From positions 1 to 45,189 of the forward strand of contig NZ_WBKM01000106.1 of assembly GCF_015714725.1 (NCBI RefSeq): a DNA stretch of 45,189 nt, given 5' to 3'. The notes beneath the pieces are model-generated. The model did no database searches. It was not told the origin of the DNA and was given only the letters and a program-made list of their open reading frames with translations. Of the stretch, positions 24,707 through 33,871 are shown piece by piece (the first letter of the stretch is position 1; each line of letters starts with the position of its first letter). This stretch comes from Nostoc sp. WHI (GTDB lineage Bacteria > Cyanobacteriota > Cyanobacteriia > Cyanobacteriales > Nostocaceae). Made by a program: the position numbers and the translations under genes.

Positions 24707-26830
24707 ATGCCGATCGTCAAGTTGAAACTCAGACGCAGTTCACCAGATGGATTTCTGGTAATTTTAACGGCGAAGAACTTAGATGAAGAAACAGAAGGAT
24801 TTTTGCCTCCATTACCACCAAATTTAGAATCATCCTTTAATGAATGGCAGTCAGCCTATCGCCAAATCGAGGCTGTGCGTTCTTGTGCTACGTTCCGTCT
24901 CACACCTAAAAGTGTAACAATTTATTCCCATGCAGAACACACTCTCGCAGTGAAAGACGAGCTAAATCAATGGCTGAATACTTACGATAGCAGGTGGCGA
25001 CCAATTCGGGATAGATTAATTGCGATCGCACAGCAATTGCATCAGTTAAATGAAGAGATTCGCGTCATAATTGATGCCAAAGATATCGACTTGCGCCGCC
25101 TCCCTTGGCAAGAATGGAATTTATTTGAAGAACACTATCCCAACGCCGAAATTGCTCTCAGTGCGCCTAAAAACTCCAATCAAAAGATAAATAAGCTAGT
25201 TCCTAAAAGTACAAAAACCAGAATTTTAGTTGCTGTTGGCAAGAGTGACGGCATTAATACAAAAGATGACTTAAAGGTAATTCAAGATTTAGAGACAGAT
25301 GGGGTAGAAGTACGCTGTCTAATTAAGCCTAGCCGCAGGGATTTGTGTGAAGCGCTTTGGGATGATCAAGGCTACGATATTTTCGTTTTTACGGGGCATA
25401 GTGGAAGTCAAGAAGATGGCCAGATAGGTTGGATTGAACTTAACGATCAAGATATCTTGACTATTGAGGAATTTAAGGAAGCTTTGAAGCAAGCTATTGA
25501 CAAAGGATTACAGTTAGCAATTTTTAATTCTTGTGATGGTTTGGGATTAGCTAACCAACTTGCACAACTACATTTGCCTCAAGTTATTGTGATGCGGGAA
25601 CCAGTGCCAGACCCCATAGCAGTAGATTTTTTAAGGTACTTTTTCCAAGAATTTACCCATAATAATAAGTCACTATTTAGTTCTGTTAAAAAAGCACGCA
25701 AACGCCTAGAACATTTTAAGTCTGATTACCCAGGTGCAATTTGGTTGCCAACAATTTGTATTGAAGCCAATGTTGAACCGTTAACTTGGCAAGGATTGCG
25801 CGAAAGTTCCCCGCCAAAGCCGCCTCCAATCGAGCCAAATGATTTAACTCCTCAACCAAAGAAAAACATCAAGCCGTGGTTATTAATTGGTTTAATTGGT
25901 GTGGTTGTCAGTGGTGGTGTATCATATTTGGCTGGGAAAAAAGCCCACTCCGATTTGAGTTCCATAATTGCTCCCGAAGGAACATGGCTATATGGTGGCA
26001 GCACATCTTGGGCACTAATTCGGCAATATGTAGATCCTAAAATTAAAAAAGCCCATCCGCAGTTTGAATTACGCTACACAGATGCGATTAATGCTACACC
26101 AGGTTCCGGTACGGGAATTCGGATGTTGTTGGAAGGACAACTGAGCTTTTCTCAATCCTCCCGCCCGATCGCAGATAGAGAGTATCAACAAGCTCAACAA
26201 CGGGGATTGAGTCTGAAACAAATTCCCGTAGCTTTGGAAGGATTAGCGATCGCTGTTCACCCCGATCTTTCAATTCCAGGGCTAACCTTGGGACAAATTA
26301 AAGATATTTACACTGGTAAAATAACTAACTGGAATCAAGTTGGTGGACTTGATCTAAAAATTACTGCCTACTCCCGTCGCTTTGAAGACGGAGGCACTGT
26401 AGAGTTCTTAGTTGACAATATTCTCGGTAAACAAAAACTGGGAAGTAACGTAGTATACGTCCACGATACAACAGATGGGCTGAGAAAATTGGCAAGCGAT
26501 CGCAGTGGAATTTACTACGCTTCGGCTCCAGAAGTTGTCCCTCAATGTATGATTAAAGCACTGCCAATCGCTAAACAAGGAAACACTTTTGTAGCTCCTT
26601 ACATAGAACCTTTGATTAAACCCGAGCAATGTCCGAATCAGCGAAACAAGTTAAACATTGATGCTTTCAAAACAGGTCAGTATCCAATTACGCGCCAGAT
26701 GTTTGTCATAGTTAAGCAGAATAATAGTGGCAGTTTAGAACAACAAGCGGGTGAGGCATACGCCAATATGCTATTGACAACTCAGGGACAAAAACTGATG
26801 AATGAAGTTGGATTTGTGCGTATCCGTTGA
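24707..26830 (+). CDS. CHAT protease fused through one helix to a PstS-like domain
   Basis: This 707-residue protein has three parts. Residues 1-150 form a domain common in this CHAT subfamily. Residues about 165-370 form a CHAT (caspase-fold) domain with His231 in FTGHSGS and Cys276 in FNSCDG. After a Pro-rich linker a single membrane helix runs about 390-412 (WLLIGLIGVVVSGGVSYLAG). Residues about 420-707 form a periplasmic-binding domain of PstS type: WLYGGSTSWALIRQ, GTGIRMLLEGQLSFSQSSRPI, IKDIYTGKITNWNQVGG, DGLRKLASDRSGIYYA. Thus a cytosolic protease appears to be coupled to an external ligand sensor. It is the third gene of the sigma-DUF1822 operon, behind GAGGA. Ligand and substrate are unknown. 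The architecture is inferred from motifs and hydrophobicity. Confidence 0.85.
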   Translation: MPIVKLKLRRSSPDGFLVILTAKNLDEETEGFLPPLPPNLESSFNEWQSAYRQIEAVRSCATFRLTPKSVTIYSHAEHTLAVKDELNQWLNTYDSRWRPIRDRLIAIAQQLHQLNEEIRVIIDAKDIDLRRLPWQEWNLFEEHYPNAEIALSAPKNSNQKINKLVPKSTKTRILVAVGKSDGINTKDDLKVIQDLETDGVEVRCLIKPSRRDLCEALWDDQGYDIFVFTGHSGSQEDGQIGWIELNDQDILTIEEFKEALKQAIDKGLQLAIFNSCDGLGLANQLAQLHLPQVIVMREPVPDPIAVDFLRYFFQEFTHNNKSLFSSVKKARKRLEHFKSDYPGAIWLPTICIEANVEPLTWQGLRESSPPKPPPIEPNDLTPQPKKNIKPWLLIGLIGVVVSGGVSYLAGKKAHSDLSSIIAPEGTWLYGGSTSWALIRQYVDPKIKKAHPQFELRYTDAINATPGSGTGIRMLLEGQLSFSQSSRPIADREYQQAQQRGLSLKQIPVALEGLAIAVHPDLSIPGLTLGQIKDIYTGKITNWNQVGGLDLKITAYSRRFEDGGTVEFLVDNILGKQKLGSNVVYVHDTTDGLRKLASDRSGIYYASAPEVVPQCMIKALPIAKQGNTFVAPYIEPLIKPEQCPNQRNKLNIDAFKTGQYPITRQMFVIVKQNNSGSLEQQAGEAYANMLLTTQGQKLMNEVGFVRIR

Positions 26831-26953
26831 ATATCGATTCTAATAGCATTGAAAATTAACTTTGGATTTTATGCCACTTCTAGGCTAGTTTCATAAAAGC
26901 ATCCGGGAATTATGTGATTAAGTATATCCCTCTTAACCACACAAAAAAAACTT

Positions 26954-27850
26954 ATGGGCTTTATAGTTTCTCTCCTAACTAGCCTGATTGCAATTCTCGT
27001 TTATCTCAATACGGGTAGGATATCTAGCGAAAGGTCACGTTTAACAATACGCACAATTACGATATTGATTGGCAGTATTGCAGTACTGAATTCTATTTCT
27101 AGGCTTTTGGTGATTGTCCCACCTGGTAATGTCGGTGTCGTCAACTTTTTTGGTGAGGTTTCCGAAACTACTCTTAATTCAGGTGTCCACTTGGTTAACC
27201 CCTTTAGCAAGGTGCTGAATTTTTCCACTCGCATTAAAGATGTGAAGGAAAACGTCGATACCACATCCCAAGAAGGTTTGAGCCTAAATCTTGATGTCAG
27301 TCTTCAGTACAAGCTCGATCCGCAGAAGGCAGCTACAGTATATAAAACAATTGGAACTGACGAGACGCAACTGGTGATTTCCAGATTCCGCTCTACCGTC
27401 CGCGCCATCACGGCAAACTACCCAGCCAATGCTATTTACTCTACCAAACGCCAAGAAATTGCCCAAAAAATTGACCAACAACTCTCCCAAGAGATACCCG
27501 CTTTAGGTTTCATCGTTGAGGAAGCCCTTTTGCGAGATGTCAAAATGCCTGATAGTCTGCAAGCAGCAATTCAAAACAAACTCAAGATAGAGCAAGAAAA
27601 TCAGCAGATGAAATTTGTTTTAGAGAAAGAGCGTCAAGAGGCAGAACGAAAGCGTATTGAAGCGCGAGGCATAGCTGATTACCAAAAAATTATCTCTGGT
27701 GGACTTAGCAACCAAGTACTGCAATTACGAGCAATTGAAGCCACAGAAAAGCTAGCTCAATCTAATAACTCTAAAATTGTAATTATCGGTTCTGAAAAAG
27801 GCGCAGTGCCTATTATGGTCCAACCAGAAGCAGAAGGCTCGAAGCCCTAA
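26954..27850 (+). CDS. SPFH/band 7 (prohibitin-like) membrane protein
   Basis: The protein has 298 residues. Two N-terminal hydrophobic segments (about 3-20 and 33-57) are followed by the SPFH/prohibitin domain (VVNFFGEVSETTLNSGVHLVNPF, then LNLDVSLQYKLDP and YSTKRQEIAQKID) and a charged coiled coil (about 205-240, rich in Glu, Arg). Such proteins form ring-like scaffolds in membrane microdomains and bind membrane proteases. It lies 120 bp after the CHAT-PstS gene in the same direction and may be part of the same response. This fits an envelope-stress theme together with PspA. It has no strong ribosome-binding site. Confidence 0.88.
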   Translation: MGFIVSLLTSLIAILVYLNTGRISSERSRLTIRTITILIGSIAVLNSISRLLVIVPPGNVGVVNFFGEVSETTLNSGVHLVNPFSKVLNFSTRIKDVKENVDTTSQEGLSLNLDVSLQYKLDPQKAATVYKTIGTDETQLVISRFRSTVRAITANYPANAIYSTKRQEIAQKIDQQLSQEIPALGFIVEEALLRDVKMPDSLQAAIQNKLKIEQENQQMKFVLEKERQEAERKRIEARGIADYQKIISGGLSNQVLQLRAIEATEKLAQSNNSKIVIIGSEKGAVPIMVQPEAEGSKP

Positions 27851-28100
27851 AATTTGTGTATTAACTGTTAATTATCTGTATCTGTATTTAACGCAACCCT
27901 TGTTGTTGCAATAATACATTTGCGTTAGCCAAGTCAAGACTCTGTATAACTGTTTCAATGATGTCTGACGACAAGCCGCTCTACGTCTACTCGCCCAATA
28001 TTATGATTGGCATTAAAGACGGCGATAACCTTTATGATATAAGCTCTCGATAAAATAGGTGTGTCGGTAACGAAAAAAAGACGCCTCCATAACCAACCTT

Positions 28101-28622
28101 ATGCTCACAACAGCTAACTTTCTTCAGTACACCCAATGGTCAGGCATAGCTACCTTGGTATTCGCTGCCTTAGCATTTTTGGCTTTTATTCTCAAATGGG
28201 GCATCCGCTTTCGCTTGGTGGGTGCGACTGGCTTTATGCTAGTGCTGACGAGTGGTTTATTTGCACTCTCAATAGTCCCCGTGGGTCGTACTGTGATTCC
28301 AGGAGCAGTCCGCTACACTCTAGTTTATGACAATGGCTCTACACAAGCGGTAATTGCTACATCACCCAAAATTTCCCCCACACAATTAGAAGCAACTTTA
28401 CGTCAAGCAGCTAGTAATCTCTATTCTTATGGGCGCTTAGGTACACGGGCAGATAATCAGTTGACAGTTCGCGCCCGTACCGTTATCCACCCAGAACCAG
28501 GGATTTCAATACCACTTTACTTGGGTGAGGTGAAGCGATCGCTCGTTTCTCGTGAAAATTCCGCAATTGAAGTCAAAATTTACACAGACAAATTCGCCCA
28601 ATTGCCAAAACCCGCCGTTTAA
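28101..28622 (+). CDS. Ycf51 family protein
   Basis: A 173-residue protein with two N-terminal membrane helices (about 12-32 and 38-60), followed by a soluble domain with VRYTLVYDNGSTQAVIATSP, SNLYSYGRLG and RARTVIHPEPGISIPLYLGEVKRSL. These match the Ycf51 (DUF2518) family, conserved in cyanobacteria and in some algal chloroplast genomes. The function is unknown. The start ATG at 28101 has no strong ribosome-binding site. The 250 bp between it and the SPFH gene hold no gene, only fragments of dispersed repeat. Confidence 0.85.
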   Translation: MLTTANFLQYTQWSGIATLVFAALAFLAFILKWGIRFRLVGATGFMLVLTSGLFALSIVPVGRTVIPGAVRYTLVYDNGSTQAVIATSPKISPTQLEATLRQAASNLYSYGRLGTRADNQLTVRARTVIHPEPGISIPLYLGEVKRSLVSRENSAIEVKIYTDKFAQLPKPAV

Positions 28623-28686
28623 TAAGCCTACGGTGTACACACAAGTCCTAAAAACCTAGCTTGATAAGGCTTTCCTCGTTTCCTCG

Positions 28687-28734
28687 TTCCCCGGCGGAGC
28701 CGGGGAATGCATTCATTGAGTCTCTGGCTCAATG
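28687..28734. repeat. tandem hairpins of a dispersed repeat
   Basis: TTCCCCGGC-GGA-GCCGGGGAA (28687-28707) and CATTGAG-N7-CTCAATG (28714-28734) form two adjacent hairpins. This arrangement is typical of a repeat scattered in Nostoc-type genomes. It lies between Ycf51 and the next gene and may act as a transcription end. Confidence 0.6.
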
Positions 28735-28818
28735 TCTGACTGGAGGCAGCAGGGTTTGTTTATTTCATTACAAGTCTATTAGATTAAGAAATATCAAGAT
28801 TTTGTCCAAATAAATTAT

Positions 28819-30057
28819 ATGTCCAATAAATTTTCTACTCAACCTTCTTTGTCTACTCAAGCTTCTAGTTCATTCTTTACGCTCGCAGTTGCCCCAGCAA
28901 AAGTAATCCGTGGTTCTGGGGTGTTGCAAGCAGCCGCAGCAGAGATCGCCTGTTTGGGGAGTCGGCCCTTAATTGTGGCAGGCAAGTCTACTCTCGCCAT
29001 CAGCCAACAAAATTTGCAACCAGTTTTAGAAACGCAACAGTTAAATACTGCTCAAGCTTCTTATGGTGCAGATTGCTGCGAAGCTAGCTTGAAATCTTTA
29101 AAAAAGACGGCAAAAGAACATAAAGCTGATGTGGTTATCGGTATTGGTGGTGGCAAAGCCCTAGATACAGCGAAATTAGTCGCGCAGCAGTTACAGTTGC
29201 CAGTGGTGACAATTCCGACATCAGGGGCTACCTGTGCAGCTTGGAGTGCCTTATCGAATGTTTATTCTGAAGATGGGGCATTTCTCTACGATGTGGGGCT
29301 GTCTCGTTGTCCCGATTTACTAATACTCGATTATGACTTGATTAAAACTGCACCACAGTCTACTTTAATAGCTGGAATTGGTGATGCGATCGCTAAGTGG
29401 TATGAAGCCTCAGTGAGCAGTGGGCATTTGCAAGACACTTTAATTATTGCTGCGGTGCAACAAGCACGAGTTTTGCGAGATATCCTCTTGCAAAAGTCAG
29501 CCACCGCCCTGAAAGAACCAGGTAGTGAAGTTTGGCGGGAAGTGGTAGACGCTACTGTGTTACTCGCTGGGGTAGTTGGGGGACTTGGAGGGGCGCAGTG
29601 TCGCACAGTTGCCGCCCATGCCGTGCATAATGGTTTAACTCACATTTCAGGACATGGCAGTATTCATGGCGAAAAAGTTGCTTTTGGAATTTTGGTACAA
29701 CTACGTTTAGAAGAAATGCTACAAGGCAATCAATTAGCAGCATCGGCACGACAACAGTTGTTAAAGTTCTACGCAGAAATTGGACTCCCCCAAAAATTAA
29801 GTGATTTGGGATTGGGTAACATCACATTAGGCGAGTTGCAAACAGCTGCTGAAATTGCCCTAGTTCCTAATTCTGACATCCATCGACTACCATTTAAAGT
29901 CGCGCCAGAACAGTTGATGGCAGCAATGGTTTCCACCACTGCACCTATAGATAGTAAAGAGAATACGGCAGTCGCCTCGATGGAGAGAACCTCCGCACGG
30001 CGCAGCCTGACAAATCGAGTTTCGCCCAAGGAAATGAGTGACGAGGTTGAAGAATGA
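28819..30057 (+). CDS. iron-containing alcohol/glycerol dehydrogenase family protein
   Basis: The 412-residue protein has the Rossmann-like NAD-binding part (VVIGIGGGKALDTAKLVA, then VVTIPTSGATCAAWSALSNV) and a helical metal-binding part with IAGIGDAIAKWYE (Asp ligand), AHAVHNGLT (first His) and GSIHGEKVAFG (second His). It resembles glycerol dehydrogenase (GldA) and the related cyanobacterial enzymes. The N-terminal 25 residues are low-complexity Ser/Thr/Gln and may not be part of the fold, so a later start is possible. The last 30 residues are also divergent. The stop overlaps the next start by four bases (ATGA). The substrate is not known. Confidence 0.86.
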   Translation: MSNKFSTQPSLSTQASSSFFTLAVAPAKVIRGSGVLQAAAAEIACLGSRPLIVAGKSTLAISQQNLQPVLETQQLNTAQASYGADCCEASLKSLKKTAKEHKADVVIGIGGGKALDTAKLVAQQLQLPVVTIPTSGATCAAWSALSNVYSEDGAFLYDVGLSRCPDLLILDYDLIKTAPQSTLIAGIGDAIAKWYEASVSSGHLQDTLIIAAVQQARVLRDILLQKSATALKEPGSEVWREVVDATVLLAGVVGGLGGAQCRTVAAHAVHNGLTHISGHGSIHGEKVAFGILVQLRLEEMLQGNQLAASARQQLLKFYAEIGLPQKLSDLGLGNITLGELQTAAEIALVPNSDIHRLPFKVAPEQLMAAMVSTTAPIDSKENTAVASMERTSARRSLTNRVSPKEMSDEVEE

Positions 30058-31259
30058 GTTTGAATTGGATTGTCCCAGCAGAACGTATACAAAAACTGCC
30101 ACCTTATGTATTTGCCCGTTTAGATGAACTGAAAGCTAAAGCACGGGAACAAGGGTTAGATTTAATTGATTTGGGTATGGGAAACCCTGATGGTGCAACG
30201 CCAGCACCAGTAGTAGAAGCAGCGATCGCAGCCTTGAAAGATCCCGCCAATCACGGTTATCCGCCCTTTGAAGGCACTGCTAGTTTTCGCCGTGCTATTA
30301 CCAACTGGTATCATCGCCGTTATAATGTGGTTCTCGATCCTGATAGCGAAGCCTTACCTCTACTGGGTTCTAAAGAAGGATTAACTCATCTAGCGCTCGC
30401 CTACGTTAACCCCGGCGATTTAGTTCTGGTTCCTTCTCCAGCTTATCCCGCCCATTTTCGCGGCCCGGCGATCGCAGGCGGGAAAATCCACAGTTTGATT
30501 CTCAAACCAGAAAATGACTGGTTAATCGATTTAGCTGCAATTCCAGATGAGGTTGCAAGACAAGCTAAAATTCTCTATTTCAACTATCCTAGTAATCCCA
30601 CTGCTGCCACAGCCCCCCGCGAATTCTTTGAAGAAATCGTCGCCTTCGCCCATAAATACGAAATTTTGCTGGTGCATGACTTGTGTTATGCCGAGTTAGC
30701 TTTTGATGGTTATCAACCCACTAGCTTGCTAGAAATTCCCGGCGCGAAAGATATTGGTGTGGAATTTCACACTTTATCTAAAACCTATAATATGGCTGGT
30801 TGGCGTGTTGGGTTTGTGGTGGGTAATCGCCATGTAATTCAAGGTTTGCGGACGCTGAAAACCAACTTGGATTATGGTATTTTTGCCGCCTTGCAAACAG
30901 CTGCCGAAACAGCTTTACAATTACCAGATGTATATTTGCACGAGGTACAACAACGCTACCGTACCCGCCGCGATTTTCTCATTCACGGGTTAGGAGAGTT
31001 GGGTTGGGATATCCCCAAAACCAAAGCAACGATGTATCTTTGGATGAAGTGTCCCGTTGGTGTTGGTTCTACAGATTTTGCCCTGAACGTGTTGCAACAA
31101 ACAGGCGTTGTTCTTACCCCAGGTAATGCCTTTGGGGTGGCGGGTGAGGGTTATGTAAGGATAAGTTTGATTGCAGACTGCGATCGCTTGGGTGAAGCTT
31201 TACATCGCTTTAAACAAGCAGGCATCTGCTATCAATCTGAAGCCGTACTTTCTACTTGA
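30054..31259 (+). CDS. class I/II PLP-dependent aminotransferase
   Basis: The protein has 401 residues with the fold-type I aminotransferase signature: LIDLGMGNPDGATP, GSKEGLTHLALAY, SPAYPAHFR, the NYPSNPT motif, HDLCYAELAFDGY (Asp and Tyr contacting the cofactor) and TLSKTYNMAGWRVGF, in which Lys forms the Schiff base with PLP. The closest known groups are aspartate aminotransferases and LL-diaminopimelate aminotransferase-like enzymes of cyanobacteria. It is translationally coupled to the dehydrogenase by a four-base overlap, so the two probably act on one pathway; which one cannot be told. The C-terminus overlaps antisense remains of a receiver domain. Confidence 0.88.
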   Translation: MSLNWIVPAERIQKLPPYVFARLDELKAKAREQGLDLIDLGMGNPDGATPAPVVEAAIAALKDPANHGYPPFEGTASFRRAITNWYHRRYNVVLDPDSEALPLLGSKEGLTHLALAYVNPGDLVLVPSPAYPAHFRGPAIAGGKIHSLILKPENDWLIDLAAIPDEVARQAKILYFNYPSNPTAATAPREFFEEIVAFAHKYEILLVHDLCYAELAFDGYQPTSLLEIPGAKDIGVEFHTLSKTYNMAGWRVGFVVGNRHVIQGLRTLKTNLDYGIFAALQTAAETALQLPDVYLHEVQQRYRTRRDFLIHGLGELGWDIPKTKATMYLWMKCPVGVGSTDFALNVLQQTGVVLTPGNAFGVAGEGYVRISLIADCDRLGEALHRFKQAGICYQSEAVLST

Positions 31260-31330
31260 GCAGCGATCGCTCGAACTAATTTAGCTGGCTCCACAGGCTT
31301 GGTGAGATGCTCTTGGAATCTAACAGCATC
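31232..31330 (-). pseudogene. tail of a response-regulator receiver domain
   Basis: On the minus strand, VRFQEHLTKPVEPAKLVRAI is the typical last helix and the conserved Lys-Pro of a CheY-like receiver domain, as at the end of hybrid histidine kinases. A stop follows within about ten codons, and a stop also lies just before the fragment. It overlaps the 3' end of the aminotransferase gene by 28 bp. It is a remnant, not a gene. Confidence 0.65.
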
Positions 31331-31442
31331 TCATCGGCGTAAGTAATATCACCAATAATCAGTAATATTAACTTTATGCAAAGCTATTTTGTAATCTTTG
31401 AAATGTAATGCTAATGGGTAGATATTAGGTCACGGGTGCAAG

Positions 31443-32225
31443 ATGCAAAGATATTTGAAAGTACTGAGACTATTTTGGAGTGCTGCGATCGCAGCTGAGT
31501 TGGAGTATCGGATCAACTTCCTCATAGCTACCCTCAGTAGCTTAGGCAATCTTATCGGCAGCCTCTTTGGACTATTCTTATTTTACCGGACTGGCTACAC
31601 TTTTAGCGGCTGGTCATGGGAAGAAGCTTTAATCGTTCTGGGAATTTTTACCTTGCTGCAAGGGTTTTCTGCCACTTTTCTCGCGCCAAACTTAAATCGC
31701 ATTGTCCGCCATGTCCAAGAAGGCACATTAGACTTTGTATTATTGAAACCTATTCGCAGTCAGTTTTGGCTGTCCATCCATACCCTTTCACCTTGGGGAT
31801 TGCCGGATCTGATTTTTGGTGGCATCATTATTGGCTACGCAGGTAAACGCCTCAGCATAGGAATAGACAAATATCTACTTAGTATAGTGCCGTTATTTTT
31901 CGGCTTGGTGATTTTATACAGCTTGTGGTTTATACTGGGTTCGCTGAGTATCTGGTTCGTTAAAATATACAACGTTACTGAAGTGTTGCGGGGTTTATTG
32001 GAAGCTGGACGCTATCCAATTGCAGCATATCCCGCTACTTACCGCTTTTTCTTCACCTTTGTGATGCCAGTGGCTTTTTTAAGTACTGTACCAGCCGAAG
32101 TGATGCTGGGTAGAAGTGAAAGTAGCTGGTTGATTGGTGCAGCAATATTAGCAGTGGGATTATTTTTCGTTTCTACTTGGTTTTGGCGATTTGCGTTGCG
32201 ATTTTATACCAGTGCTTCGAGTTAG
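31443..32225 (+). CDS. ABC-2 type permease (DUF990 family)
   Basis: The 260-residue protein has six hydrophobic segments, with the pattern FWSAAIAAELEYRINFLIA at the start, ATFLAPNLNRIVRHVQEGTLDFVLLKP in the middle and a long C-terminal helix pair. It matches the DUF990/ABC-2 permease family, usually encoded in pairs with a DUF990 homologue and an ATPase. Neither a partner permease nor an ATPase gene is seen in the neighbourhood, so the partners must be elsewhere. Substrate unknown. Confidence 0.82.
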   Translation: MQRYLKVLRLFWSAAIAAELEYRINFLIATLSSLGNLIGSLFGLFLFYRTGYTFSGWSWEEALIVLGIFTLLQGFSATFLAPNLNRIVRHVQEGTLDFVLLKPIRSQFWLSIHTLSPWGLPDLIFGGIIIGYAGKRLSIGIDKYLLSIVPLFFGLVILYSLWFILGSLSIWFVKIYNVTEVLRGLLEAGRYPIAAYPATYRFFFTFVMPVAFLSTVPAEVMLGRSESSWLIGAAILAVGLFFVSTWFWRFALRFYTSASS

Positions 32226-32263
32226 AGAGCAGCGATCGCAAAACCGTTTACGATGTTCAACTT

Positions 32264-32603
32264 AGAGGATGTTTGAAAAGTCCTCTTATCGGTAGCAAAA
32301 AGTTCTTGATCCCCCTAAATCCCCCGTTGAAGGAGGCAGGAGGCAGGAGGCAGAAGGCAGAAGGAGTAAATCAGTAGGGGTCGAATCCCCTACTGATTTA
32401 GAGCCACTGAACTCTCGTTCAGTGTTCTTGTCTTAAACCCTTGCTCCCCATGGTCGCAGCACGAGTTTTTCCTCCTGCCTCCTGTCCTCTGCCTCCTGCC
32501 TTCCTGGATAAATTGGGGGAATTTAATTCCGGTTCCCCCTCTTTTTAAGGGGGGATCAATTAAGTGCCTAAAATTACAGCAAACTACTTTTCAAACAACC
32601 TCT
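32264..32603. mobile_element. 340-bp palindromic element with AGAGG-TGTTTGAAAAGT ends
   Basis: The ends are inverted copies, with one mismatch: AGAGGATGTTTGAAAAGT at 32264-32281 and its complement at 32586-32603. Inside are a GGAGGCAGGAGGCAGAAGGC-type purine tract, its inverted counterpart near 32470-32510, a perfect 15-bp hairpin at 32367-32400 (TAAATCAGTAGGGGT), a smaller CACTGAAC-type hairpin just after it, and CCCCC/GGGGG palindromes near both ends. No coding capacity. It fits a MITE or composite of dispersed repeats. Confidence 0.72.
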
Positions 32604-32661
32604 CAGCAATTCTCATTATGAGAATAGTTATCACAATTGCCAGAGTAAGGCTAACTCAGGA

Positions 32662-33215
32662 TTAATGTTTTTTAGGGAGGAAGTATGGTAATTGAATAAT
32701 GACTTCCGTTTCCCTATTTAATTGCGAAACAACTTTAATATTTCCTTGATGTTTTTGGATAATTTGATAGCCAACTGTTAAACCTAAACCTATACCTTTA
32801 CCAACAGATTTAGTAGTGAAAAATGGGTCAAATACTTGGGAAATATTTTTATTATCTATACCTATGCCATTATCAATAATTTTGATAAGTATACTATTTT
32901 CAATATTTTTAGTTTGAATTATAATTTTTTATCTAACTGTTTATTATCTGATTCCAGGGCATCTATCGCATTATTTAAAATATGCATAAATACTTGATTT
33001 ATTTGCCGAGAATAACACTCAATTAAGGGAGAATCCTCATATTTTTTAATTACCTGAATAACTGGACAATCATGATGAGGATTTAGACGATACTGTAGCA
33101 GCAATAAAGTACTATCAATTCCTTCATGAATGTTAACTTTTTTGATCTCAGCTTCATCATGACGAGAAAAATTTTTCAAAGATAAAATAATCTCTTAGAT
33201 TCGATTAGATCCTGT
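32662..33215 (-). pseudogene. histidine kinase C-terminal half, frameshifted
   Basis: From 33215 down, the sequence reads GSNRI, an in-frame stop (TAA at 33195-33197) where the family has a coding residue, then EIILSLKNFSRHDEAEIKKV, HEGIDSTLLLLQYRL and the N-box HILNNAIDALE. At a run of six A (minus strand, 32925-32930) one base is lost or gained, and the frame shifts into TKNIENSILIKIIDNGIGID, then FFTTKSVGKGIGLGLTVGYQ and a natural-looking end PYFLPKKH. The N-terminal sensor and most of the dimerisation part are missing. There are at least two disabling lesions, so it is a pseudogene of a hybrid-type sensor kinase. Confidence 0.85.
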
Positions 33216-33463
33216 GTCCATAGAAGCTGTCCTTCTGTCTTCTACTTAGCAGTGGCAAATTTTGTGCGAGACTAAACAAAATAAATCTGTACTATTCAAC
33301 ATAAATCGCTCCTCTTTCTACCGAATTTTTACCTAAATTTTATGATTTATTGTCAAAATCTTGCATAAATTTCTGGAAATTTACAGAGCAGATGTGACAT
33401 CAATAGATATACTACAGAAATACAATTGACCGCCAACTGCTGAAAAACTTAAAAGGGTACAAA

Positions 33464-33841
33464 ATGAGTTCTGAATCTAACGTCAAACTAACCATCGCTC
33501 TTACTAATCCAGATTTAGATGCAGAGGAGCAAGAACGGGAAACACGGAATCTGCTACGAGAAATCAGAGAGCTAGATGTCGAAAGTGCTGAACTAGTAGC
33601 AGTTACAGAAATACCCGAAGGAGCCATGTCTATTGGAGGTTTTTTGTTGGGTGTGTTGCAGGCAGAGGTGAGCCTTGCCAATTTTAAGAAATTGTTGGGG
33701 TTTTTGGGCGATCGCTTGGGTAGCAAAAGCATTGAATTGGAAGTCGAGGCGAACGGTAAAAAACTCAAGGTAAAAGCCAGCAGTCGGGAAGAGTTAATCG
33801 CCGTCATTGAACAAGCGCAAAAGTTTGTCGCAGGTAATTAA
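33464..33841 (+). CDS. EACC1-like effector-associated protein
   Basis: This 125-residue soluble protein has the layout of EACC1 (effector-associated constant component 1) proteins: SNVKLTIALTNPDLD, then RNLLREIRELDVESAELV, EIPEGAMSIGGFLLGVLQAEVSL and a C-terminal VEANGKKLKVKASSREELIAVIEQ segment. EACC1 proteins occur beside caspase, NTPase and other effectors in bacterial conflict systems. The next gene, 30 bp downstream, encodes a caspase, as expected. The start ATG follows AAAAGGG. I recognise the family by pattern and context, and cannot verify it by a search. Confidence 0.78.
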   Translation: MSSESNVKLTIALTNPDLDAEEQERETRNLLREIRELDVESAELVAVTEIPEGAMSIGGFLLGVLQAEVSLANFKKLLGFLGDRLGSKSIELEVEANGKKLKVKASSREELIAVIEQAQKFVAGN

Positions 33842-33871
33842 GAAATTCCATTAGCAAGGAAGAATAATGAG

